In this document: positions 54,128-60,865 of the stretch, one piece after another
Layout of the letters: every line of letters begins with the position of its first letter
How positions within the stretch are numbered: position 1 is the stretch's first letter
Assembly (NCBI RefSeq): GCF_035271045.1
Contig: NZ_DATESC010000024.1
Coordinates: 60,056-124,055 of the forward strand
Source: Marinospirillum sp035271045
GTDB taxonomy: Bacteria > Pseudomonadota > Gammaproteobacteria > Pseudomonadales > Halomonadaceae
Direction of reading: 5' to 3'
DNA length: 64,000 bases
Program-made: the position numbers and the translations under genes
Notes under the pieces: generated by a model
What the model saw: only the letters and a program-made list of their open reading frames with translations
Told to the model about the DNA's origin: nothing
The model's database searches: none

Positions 54128-54742
54128 TTATCTCTGAGTTTTTAGCTGAGTATTGCTGAGTGCTTCTAGGCTAAGTGCCATATCATCAGCAACTGCCTGT
54201 ACCACTTCATTCTCAACATCTCGTTCGGCAAAGGCACGTAACCCCATAATTTCTGCCTGTAACCGTCTGCTTAGCCGAACAGGATCAAGGGTGGTGTCTA
54301 GCTCTCCGGCTTCTTGGGCGGCAATAAAGCAGGTGGTAAAAAAAGCTTCCATACTGGCCAGTAAGTTATCGGCTTTTTGCCTAGAGCCTTGCTCCTGATA
54401 ACTGAGTTCTAACAAGCTTTTTACCAGCATACAGGCACAACTGGGTAAATCCTGATCCCGCAGGCCGCCCAGCCCGCGTATAAAGGCGGTTAGTCCTGAT
54501 AAGGGTGAATCAAAGGATGCTAGGTGGTGTTTTAATTCCTGTAGGCTTTGTTGGGCATAGCGCTCTAGGGCTTCCTGAAAAAGCCCTTCTTTACTGCCAA
54601 AGGCGGCATAAATACTGCCCGGTCGCATATCAAGTGCTTTTTCTATGTCTTTTAGTGAGGTGGCGTGAAAGCCTTTCCTCCAGAATAGCTGAAGCGCTTT
54701 TTCTAGTGAATCTTGGCGATTATGGTTGCTGGTTCGTGCCAT
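54128..54742 (-). CDS. TetR family transcriptional regulator
   Basis: A 204-residue protein with a TetR HTH (LEKALQLFWRKGFHATSLKDIEKALDMRPGSIYAAFGSKEGLF) and a C-terminal domain containing CACMLVKSLLELSYQ. It ends 4 bases from the DoxX stop. A TGATCGATCA palindrome at 54791-54800, about 49 bases before its start, could be an operator. Targets unknown; the divergently placed MFS gene is on the same strand upstream. Confidence 0.88.
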   Translation of the reverse strand: MARTSNHNRQDSLEKALQLFWRKGFHATSLKDIEKALDMRPGSIYAAFGSKEGLFQEALERYAQQSLQELKHHLASFDSPLSGLTAFIRGLGGLRDQDLPSCACMLVKSLLELSYQEQGSRQKADNLLASMEAFFTTCFIAAQEAGELDTTLDPVRLSRRLQAEIMGLRAFAERDVENEVVQAVADDMALSLEALSNTQLKTQR

Positions 54743-54790
54743 ATTGATTAAGTCTGCTTTATCTGTTGGGATGCCGCGCCAACTTTATAT

Positions 54791-54800
54791 TGATCGATCA
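54791..54800. promoter_or_regulatory. possible TetR operator (palindrome)
   Basis: A perfect 10-bp palindrome TGATCGATCA lies in the 121-base gap between the TetR gene and the MFS gene. Autoregulation is a natural guess, but the motif is short. Confidence 0.3.
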
Positions 54801-54863
54801 CTCAGGTAAAGCCCAAGTGGTTAACAAGTTAAGGAGAAATAATATAAAAAACTCAACGCCTTG

Positions 54864-56051
54864 CTAAATTTCTTTTAGCTGGTTTTTTTCTAACTTAAAC
54901 ATAGCCCAAAGCCCAGCCACAGGCCCTGGCAGTAGAAAAAACAAAACCCAAAGCTCCATGCTAGGCCAAAAGCTTGTTACCAAAGCAATAGCAGGTAGCG
55001 TTAAGCTAAAACCTATTGCATTCATCATAGCCAGTGCAGAACCTAGGTGTTCTTTAGGCGCATTGGCAGAAGCTAAAGCAGAAAACTGAGGAGAGTCGGC
55101 AATGACTGTAAAGCCCCACAAGGCTAACAAAGTTAATAACACCCAAGGCGGTAATTGCCCCAAAAAAGGGTAAAGTAAACAAATCAAACCCGATGCCATT
55201 AACATACTTTTAGCAACACCTAAGCTGCCAGTAGAACGACTAATAAAACCACCAACAACACATCCAAACAAACCAAGCCCAATAACCCCAAAAGCTAGCC
55301 AGCTAATCCAAAACGGCTCTGCATTTAGGCGTGAGATTTCTCGCCCAACTAAAAAAGGTACTAGCGTCCAAAAGGCGTATAACTCCCAGCTGTGACCAAA
55401 ATAACCTGCTGAAATTTTACGAAAGCGCTTATCTTTCCAAGCGGTTAATCCTTGTAAGGGTGAAACACCGTAGCTGCGCCTTGGTAATTCGCGGCCTTCA
55501 CCTAACAAAAATATTAAACCAGCGGCAATCACAGCAAGTAAAGAAGCCAGTAAAAGTGTATATTGCCAGTTCAGACTAGGCGTAGCTGCTCTAAGCAAAT
55601 GAGGAAAAGCTGTTCCCAGTGTTAACATGCCCACCAGCCAACCTAAAGCCCGCCCAGCGTATTGTGGTGTCCAACTAATAACCAACTTCATTCCTATGGG
55701 ATAAATGCCAGCCAAACAAAGCCCCGTTAGAAAGCGAAATAAAAGCGCTAGGCTGAACGTATCTGCAATCACAATAAACAAGGCATTACTTAAAGCGCCC
55801 AACAAAGCTGCTAGGGTAAATACACGACTGGCTGGATAACGGTCGGCCAAACCACTAACAGCTAGCAAAAGCGTACCAGTGATAAAGCCAAACTGCACCG
55901 CTAGTGTTAAATGCCCCAACCCCGCTTCAGTTAAGCCAATGTGTTCGGTCAGATTAAAAGCCACACTATTAATACTAAACCAGAGAGACGTACCAAAAAG
56001 CTGAGCTAGCACTATGACCGTTAAAGGGTAATTTTTAAGTAGCTGCTTCAT
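54864..56051 (-). CDS. MFS transporter
   Basis: A 395-residue transporter with about 12 helices. The N-terminus (YPLTVIVLAQLFGTSLWFSINSVAFNL) and the loop GLADRYPASRVFTLAALLGA, the MFS motif A position, are typical of the family. GICLAGIYPIGMKLVISW-like and GWLVGMLTLGTAFPHLLR segments follow, and an in-frame C-terminal tail ends in KNQLKEI. Substrate not predictable by eye. Confidence 0.87.
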   Translation of the reverse strand: MKQLLKNYPLTVIVLAQLFGTSLWFSINSVAFNLTEHIGLTEAGLGHLTLAVQFGFITGTLLLAVSGLADRYPASRVFTLAALLGALSNALFIVIADTFSLALLFRFLTGLCLAGIYPIGMKLVISWTPQYAGRALGWLVGMLTLGTAFPHLLRAATPSLNWQYTLLLASLLAVIAAGLIFLLGEGRELPRRSYGVSPLQGLTAWKDKRFRKISAGYFGHSWELYAFWTLVPFLVGREISRLNAEPFWISWLAFGVIGLGLFGCVVGGFISRSTGSLGVAKSMLMASGLICLLYPFLGQLPPWVLLTLLALWGFTVIADSPQFSALASANAPKEHLGSALAMMNAIGFSLTLPAIALVTSFWPSMELWVLFFLLPGPVAGLWAMFKLEKNQLKEI

Positions 56052-56187
56052 AGAGATAACCTTTTTATTCTAATTTCCAGTAAGGCTACTCCAAACTAGT
56101 GCGACGGGTAAGTATTGCATTAATTCATGGAAGAAGTGCTGTATGGGTATTTGTTGAGGATATTTTCAAATAATCAAAACCCAAAAA

Positions 56188-56218
56188 AAAGACCTACGCC
56201 TAGTTGGTGTAAGTCTTT
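56188..56218 (-). terminator. terminator downstream of tRNA-Pro 3' fragment
   Basis: The stem AAAGACCTACGCC pairs GGTGTAAGTCTTT with G-U pairs; on the minus strand a T-run follows. It lies 18 bases past the CCA end of the tRNA fragment and is probably the original tRNA gene terminator. Confidence 0.7.
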
Positions 56219-56235
56219 GATTTTACTAGTTTTAT

Positions 56236-56281
56236 TGGTCGGAGTGATAGGATTCGAACCTACTACCCCTTGCACCCCATC
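56236..56281 (-). repeat. tRNA-Pro(GGG) 3' fragment, attachment site of the integrative element
   Basis: The minus strand reads ATGGGGTGCAAGGGGTA, then GTAGGTTCGAATCCTATC and CACTCCGACCA: the anticodon loop, T-arm, acceptor 3' strand and CCA of a tRNA-Pro(GGG). No 5' half precedes it; sequence to the right is unrelated to a tRNA. This is what integration into a tRNA leaves at the integrase-proximal end. The intact tRNA-Pro should lie on the minus strand at the far end, beyond the window. Confidence 0.85.
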
Positions 56282-56470
56282 TACTTAATAACTATATTCT
56301 ATTAGACGCTAATAAACCCTGCTGGCATAGTATAGCCCATGTATTTAAAGGGCTTTAGGTTGTTTTAGTGTCTAGTACTGTTTAGTGGCATTTAATGTTA
56401 TCTAGTGTTTCTGTATAGTCTGGTGTCTAGTCTAGAAATTGAGTTTATTTTTAAGGTAGGGGTAGTTTTT

Positions 56471-57943
56471 ATGGCTACAAGATATCCGGCGCAAGATAAA
56501 AAAACAGGTGTAGCACGAAAAAATTGGTCTGCTACTGAATTAAAAAACATACCTCAATCATGGAAAGGCGACCATCTGAATGACGGTGGTGGTTTGCGTG
56601 GGCATGTGCGTGTAAATAAGCAAGGCGAGGTTACCGTCAACTTTCAGTATTCATTTCGCTTTGATGGTAAAACTCGTTGGTTTTATTGTGGCACTTTTCC
56701 AGAGGTCACAATTAGTGATATTAGAAAAAAAAGGGATAGAGCCAAAGCTTTAGTTGCTGAAGGTGTTAATCCGACGGAAATGCGTCAAGCAGAGCGCATA
56801 GAGAAGCAAGAAGCTATCTCAAAAACTATTGCAGAAGATAAAAAGAAGCGGGCAGTGGCTTTAACCGTGGCAGATTTGTTTAAGGAGTGGACAAGTTCAC
56901 CTAGTGGAGTGATGCGCCAAGATGGTAATGACGCATTACGCAAACAATTTAACAAGGATGTACTATCTCGTATTGGTGAGACTAAAGTCAGCAGCTTGAC
57001 AGATAACGACATTCTTAAAATGCTTCGAGCAATTAAAGATCGAGCACCTGTAAAAGATGACCCCCAGCGTGGGCTTAATAGAACAATAGACGTTATTTTT
57101 AGTGATTTATCACAAATGCTTAGGTGGGGCGAAAAACGACAGCCGTGGCGTAGACTAATGATTGAAGGTAATCCGATAGATTTAATTAATAGTGAGCAGG
57201 TGAAGCGCATTCAAGATGAGGATTATCAGGAAGTTAGAGAACGCATTTTAAGTGAAGATGAAATCAGGGAATTAAAGTTTATTTTTAATAAACTAGAAAC
57301 TGACTACCAAAGTATCCCAGCAGGTAAAAAGTATGGCAACCCTAGACCAGTAAGTAGCCGTGTTCAATGTGCTGTATGGTTATGTTTAAGTAATTTATGC
57401 CGTATTGGTGAGCTGCTTCAAAGCAGGTGGGAGCATATCGACCTAGATGCTGGCACTTGGTTTATTCCAGCCGCAAATACAAAAGGACTCAGGGGTAAAC
57501 GTAGAGATCATCGCATAACCTTATCGAATTTTGCTGTTACTCAATTTAAGCGCCTTAAGGGAGAAACAGGGGATTCAGAATTCTGCTTTCCATCTAGCAA
57601 TAAGCTTAATTATGTTTGCGTAAAAACTGTTAGTAAGCAAGTAGGTGATAGGCAAGCCATGTTCAAGAATCGAGCCAAGCCACTTACTGGCAGACACCAC
57701 AATAACGACCTAGTGTTATCTGCTGGCAATAATGGCGAATGGACACCTCACGACTTGCGACGCACAGGAGCAACAATGATGCAAAAGCTTGGCGTTCCAC
57801 CTGAGATTATCGACCGCTGCCAAAATCACGTTATAGAAACCAAAAGTAAAACAAGAAAAAACTACCAGCACTACGACTATACAAAAGAAAAAGCTGAGGC
57901 TTGGCGCTTATGGGGTGATTACTTGGACGTGCTTTTAAAGTAA
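56471..57943 (+). CDS. int: P4-type integrase (tyrosine recombinase)
   Basis: A 490-residue site-specific recombinase. The N-terminal DUF4102-like arm-binding domain (residues 30-110: WKGDHLNDGGGLRGHVRV, FRFDGKTRWFYCGTFPEVTISDIRKKR) is followed by a core-binding region and a catalytic domain with the Arg in LCRIGELLQSRWEHIDL, HDLRRTGATMM, and the Tyr in KNYQHYDYTKEKAEAW. ATG 56471 (MATRYPAQ) is chosen over 56405. It lies 190 bases from the tRNA-Pro fragment, as expected for the element's own integrase. Confidence 0.92.
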   Translation: MATRYPAQDKKTGVARKNWSATELKNIPQSWKGDHLNDGGGLRGHVRVNKQGEVTVNFQYSFRFDGKTRWFYCGTFPEVTISDIRKKRDRAKALVAEGVNPTEMRQAERIEKQEAISKTIAEDKKKRAVALTVADLFKEWTSSPSGVMRQDGNDALRKQFNKDVLSRIGETKVSSLTDNDILKMLRAIKDRAPVKDDPQRGLNRTIDVIFSDLSQMLRWGEKRQPWRRLMIEGNPIDLINSEQVKRIQDEDYQEVRERILSEDEIRELKFIFNKLETDYQSIPAGKKYGNPRPVSSRVQCAVWLCLSNLCRIGELLQSRWEHIDLDAGTWFIPAANTKGLRGKRRDHRITLSNFAVTQFKRLKGETGDSEFCFPSSNKLNYVCVKTVSKQVGDRQAMFKNRAKPLTGRHHNNDLVLSAGNNGEWTPHDLRRTGATMMQKLGVPPEIIDRCQNHVIETKSKTRKNYQHYDYTKEKAEAWRLWGDYLDVLLK

Positions 57944-58003
57944 GCGTAACAACAACCCCACCTATTTAATCTAGCGACAACTATCTTGGCCGGTTTTTGT
58001 TGC

Positions 58004-58320
58004 TTAAAGTTTGATTGCCCAGGGCAGCAGATGGTCAAGTTTATCGTTTTCTTTGCAGTGCGGTAGTTGCTCAAACAAGGCCGTTAAGTAAGCACTAGGT
58101 TGGATGCCATTGGCTTTGGCTGCTTCAATTAAACTGTAGAGTAGGCACTGGCACGAGCACCACTTCGGGTGTTGGAGAAGAGCCAGTTTTTCCTGCCAAT
58201 CACGAAGGGTTTAATTGCTCGTTCTGCACGATTGTTGTCGATAGCGGCTTCACCTTGTTCAAGGTAAACCTGCAACTTATCCCATTGGTTTAATGTGTAC
58301 TGAACGGTAGTGCCGATCAC
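58004..58320 (-). pseudogene. IS66 family transposase C-terminal remnant, frameshifted
   Basis: The upstream part reads YTLNQWDKLQVYLEQGEAAIDNN and RAERAIKPFVIGRKNWLFSN, a hallmark of IS66 TnpC. The frame shifts around 58135-58150, and the rest continues in another frame as YSLIEAAKANGIQPSAYL to DHLLPWAIKL, ending at TAA 58004. Only about 105 residues of an ~510-residue protein remain; no terminal inverted repeats were identified. Confidence 0.85.
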
Positions 58321-58463
58321 AAGAAAAACTTACTCAACTTAGAGAAGTATATACTGAGCTTTTTAACTTGAGAATAAAAGCAGCTACACCAAGCGCCCTA
58401 ATGGTGAATGATCTTCCGGTTTGGAGTTGGAGGTGTCATGCTTTAGGAGGTTATCAGTTTTGA
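58320..58463 (+). pseudogene. orphan C-terminal protein fragment
   Basis: An open frame without a start codon runs from the IS66 remnant edge to TGA at 58461-58463, reading LTQLREVYTELFNLRIKAAT and then PSALMVNDLPVWSWRCHALG. The tryptophan-rich end and lack of a start suggest the 3' end of a gene cut by the IS66 insertion. No family recognised. Confidence 0.25.
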
Positions 58464-58500
58464 AATAATCATAATCAGTCCTCGATAATTCTGTCGACAT

Positions 58501-58887
58501 TTAGAGCATGAAGCCAAACTCAAAGAACCCCATTAAATCTGATAGCTCGCCTCTAGTTTGCTCAATGCCTTTAGCAGTGAATCGCCACTGGGCATTAATT
58601 ATCTCAGCACGGCTTTTTTCTTCTGGCAAATCTTCGACAATTCGTATGCTGACCAATGCTTCTGTTATCGGCTCGTCAGGTTCTTCGCCATCATCTTGAT
58701 CCGATTGGTAATCCACAGACGCATAGGTGTTTTCACCTACTTTTTTACCTGACAAAAAAATGTGCTGTGGTAAATCACTAAAACTTCTAATCACTCCAAT
58801 CGGCTTAACCCCATTAGCCTCATCCTCCTCATCAATAGATTGAAAACGCTCTACCAGGGTCGTTAAAGTTTCGTAATCCATATTCAT
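58501..58887 (-). CDS. acidic hypothetical protein
   Basis: A 128-residue, strongly acidic soluble protein (SIDEEDEANGVKPIG, DQDDGEEPDEP) with no membrane segment or signal. A strong GAGGTGACTT site precedes ATG 58887. The C-terminus (SDLMGFFEFGFML) is hydrophobic. The strand is opposite to the surrounding decayed genes. No family recognised. Its acidity could suggest a DNA mimic or an inhibitor, but that is only speculation. Confidence 0.6.
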   Translation of the reverse strand: MNMDYETLTTLVERFQSIDEEDEANGVKPIGVIRSFSDLPQHIFLSGKKVGENTYASVDYQSDQDDGEEPDEPITEALVSIRIVEDLPEEKSRAEIINAQWRFTAKGIEQTRGELSDLMGFFEFGFML

Positions 58888-59062
58888 AAGTCACCTCAAA
58901 ATTATACTTATTAATCTTAAGAAAGCTTTGTTCCGTGTAAACAGTATAAGAACAGAAAGCAAATAGCTGCAATAGCTAACGGTGGACAATGGAAGAGGGG
59001 CGGGAGAGTTTTCTGTATTAGTGATGTTTTAAGTTAATAACGCTAGGCGTTACTATTTAGTC

Positions 59063-59334
59063 ATGATCATTTCATTTAAGTGTAAGGAAACTGAAAAGCT
59101 AGCAAACGAACACAGTCTCAGGCACTTCATGAATTTTAAGCGGGTTGCCTTGAGGAAAACCCGGCAGCTCCAAGCCAGCTGGGTTGTCTTAAAGTACCGC
59201 CCGGAAATATGTTGGAGCCATTATACGATGACCGCCAAGGTCAGCACAGTATTCTAATCAACAGGCAGTTCCATATTTGCTTCCGCTGAACCAAAGCTGG
59301 TGCGGTAGATGTTGAAATTGTTGACTACCATTAG
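59063..59334 (+). pseudogene. HigB-like toxin remnant (frameshift and nonsense)
   Basis: The start (MIISFKCKETEKLANEHSL, KRVALRKTRQLQ) is in one frame. After a shift near 59170-59190, the C-terminal part (PGNMLEPLYDDRQGQHSI, INRQFHICFR) reads in another, then TGA at 59287-59289 replaces what is normally Trp. TKAGAVDVEIVDYH follows in frame to TAG at 59332. Together this is a RelE-superfamily HigB toxin with at least two lesions, so it is inactive. Confidence 0.85.
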
Positions 59335-59344
59335 GAGGTAACTT

Positions 59345-59579
59345 ATGCGCAATATTGATGCTGTAACAGCAGGTGAGTTACTGAAGGAAGAATTTCTTGA
59401 GCCGATGGGTATTTCCCAATACATACCGCTTGGCTAAAGAGATTGGAGTGCCTGCTCAGAGGATCGGCCAGATTGTTACAGGGAAGCGTTCGATAACCGC
59501 AGATACCGATCTACGATTCTGTTGTTTCTTTGGTTTATCAAAGGCTATTGGTTATAGTCAATCTCTTTTTTTCCTTTGA
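59345..59579 (+). pseudogene. HigA-like antitoxin remnant (frameshifted)
   Basis: ATG 59345 with a strong TAGGAGGT site begins RNIDAVTAGELLKEEFLEPM, the HigA opening, but a 4-base tandem duplication (ATACATAC at about 59419-59426) shifts the frame to a stop after QYIPLG. The other frame continues RLAKEIGVPAQRIGQIVTGK and RSITADTDLRF, the XRE helix-turn-helix. A further shift near 59540 disrupts the C-terminus. The module lies directly downstream of the higB remnant. Confidence 0.85.
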
Positions 59580-59943
59580 TGCCTAACCTTCTTGTTATTC
59601 GCTTTCCACCACGTGCAGTTAAATTAAATCCTACCGGGATCTGAGTTGACGCACCAGAGTTGTATTTTTTAGCCGCTTCTCTTAGCTCTAATGTAGCACC
59701 TAGCCGTTCTAGTACCTCATAAACCAATTGGTTTCCTGATAGCAAACTTTTCATTGCTTTAACATAAACACCATACCCAAGCCGATATAATCTCCCTTCA
59801 CTACATAACGCTGATAGGCAGCGAGTAATATGACTGGCACTAGCACTTATAATGTTATCAAAATCAGAACGCAGAAAAACGCTGCTGTCATTTTGGTCGA
59901 TAAAGTTTTTCATTTGTGTTTTGGTCTTAGAGGTTCTAGCCAT
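59545..59943 (-). CDS. DUF6088-like / AbiEi-type antitoxin-like protein
   Basis: A 132-residue protein. The N-terminal half (SSVFLRSDFDNIISASASHITRCLSALCSEGRLYRLGYGVYV) is a winged-helix domain as found in AbiEi-type antitoxins and DUF6088 proteins. ATG 59943 (MARTSKTK) with GGTGAG upstream is chosen. The C-terminal end is basic (GGKRITRRLGIKGKK). No AbiEii-type toxin partner is adjacent; the gene's end overlaps the higA remnant on the other strand. Role is inferred. Confidence 0.7.
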   Translation of the reverse strand: MARTSKTKTQMKNFIDQNDSSVFLRSDFDNIISASASHITRCLSALCSEGRLYRLGYGVYVKAMKSLLSGNQLVYEVLERLGATLELREAAKKYNSGASTQIPVGFNLTARGGKRITRRLGIKGKKEIDYNQ

Positions 59944-60235
59944 AAAACTCACCATATTATCAGTGTACTATTTCTAGCATGCTTGGCATGGGATTAACAC
60001 ATTCACAAAATATAAAAGTGTCTAGTAGTTTAGGGGAAGTTCAGGGGGGATTTGAATTAGTTTTAGGTTTCGGCATGAGTGGTCAATTCCAGCTTTGGTA
60101 TTGAATTGATTATAGGCCTACAATCCAAATGCGTGAACCGCACCGTAGGAAGGTTTTGTTTCTTTTTTTAGCGTTTCTTCAGTGTCTTTTTTTGGAAATA
60201 AAACCATGCTTATAAATGGTATAGATGAGTATTAG

Positions 60236-60253
60236 CCACCAAAAACTTGGTGG
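60236..60253. repeat. short inverted repeat in element leader
   Basis: CCACCAA at 60236-60242 pairs TTGGTGG at 60247-60253 around AAAC. Related ACCAAACTTGGT and ACCACCAAGTT words recur at about 60448 and 60487, so this may be a repeated protein-binding or structural motif. Confidence 0.5.
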
Positions 60254-60261
60254 AAATGTGC

Positions 60262-60447
60262 ATGCTTTCGCAGGTGTTAAAAACTAGCTTACTATATTCA
60301 TAGCCGCTCAATTTAAGCAGTAAATCGTCAGATCTAGTTACTCTGAAGCCTTAGATCTGCTAAGAAATTTAGCTTTTATAGCTATGCTTTCGCAGGTATG
60401 AGTAACTAGCTTACTATATTAATAGCTACTTAATTTAAGCGGCAAAG
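60262..60447 (+). repeat. two-copy 64-bp direct repeat, period 122
   Basis: Copies start at 60262 and 60384 with ATGCTTTCGCAGGT, then share AACTAGCTTACTATATT, ATAGC and AATTTAAGC cores with about ten mismatches in 64 bases. Spacing is 122 bases. Neither copy is within a coding frame. They may be regulatory RNA targets, integration-accessory arm sites or origin repeats. Confidence 0.7.
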
Positions 60448-60540
60448 CACCAAACTTGGTAGTTGTAGACGACGAATCTGAAGACCACCAAGTTCGGCTT
60501 AACTTAAAGACATAAGCGTTACACCTGAATCTTTTTATGG

Positions 60541-60611
60541 ATTTTAGTTAGCGCTAAAATCTAACTCTAGGATAACCTCTAATCAATTTTTTGTAAATAT
60601 TGATTAGAGGT
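60541..60611 (+). promoter_or_regulatory. tandem stem-loops in the alpA leader
   Basis: The first is ATTTTAG/CTAAAAT (60541-60547, 60554-60560) nested around TTAGCGCTAA. The second is a perfect 13-bp stem (60575-60587 and 60599-60611) with an 11-base T-rich loop. They lie 37 bases before the alpA start, so they could be operators or an attenuator for the replication operon. Confidence 0.6.
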
Positions 60612-60648
60612 GACAGGTGTATAGCTAGGTCCAGATTTTGGGTTTACT

Positions 60649-60864
60649 ATGAAAAAATACTTAAAAGACGATATCGATAACGCAGTACGCATTATGCGTA
60701 TGGGAGAGGTTGTTAAAAAAACAGGTTACAGCCGTTCCAGCATTTATGCACTGATGGCAGAGGGTGATTTTCCAAAAAACGTAAAACTGGGCCTACGCGC
60801 TGTAGGCTGGAGTTCACATGAGGTGCAGGCCTGGGTTAACGAAAAACTAGCAGGGGGCGCATAA
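60649..60864 (+). CDS. alpA: AlpA family transcriptional regulator
   Basis: A 71-residue MerR-like helix-turn-helix protein. MRMGEVVKKTGYSRSSIYALMAEGDFPKNVKLG is the AlpA signature, and the end reads LRAVGWSSHEVQAWVNEKL. Such proteins act as excisionase or positive regulator in P4-like elements. Its stop (60862-60864) is immediately followed by the primase-helicase start, so they form an operon. Confidence 0.92.
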   Translation: MKKYLKDDIDNAVRIMRMGEVVKKTGYSRSSIYALMAEGDFPKNVKLGLRAVGWSSHEVQAWVNEKLAGGA

Positions 60865-60865
60865 A

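Larger units (their letters stand above)
59944..60648. other. gene-free, repeat-rich leader upstream of alpA
   Basis: No credible gene was seen in 705 bases. The region holds two 64-bp imperfect direct repeats starting at 60262 and 60384, several ACCAA(N)TTGGT short palindromes (60236-60253, about 60448-60460), and two stem-loops just upstream of alpA (60541-60560; 60575-60611). This is the usual place for a satellite's immunity, regulatory or replication region. Confidence 0.7.

Noticed and set aside
54153..54747. Frames on the plus strand across the TetR gene
   Set aside because: They are shadows of the leftward TetR gene and lack start signals and domains.
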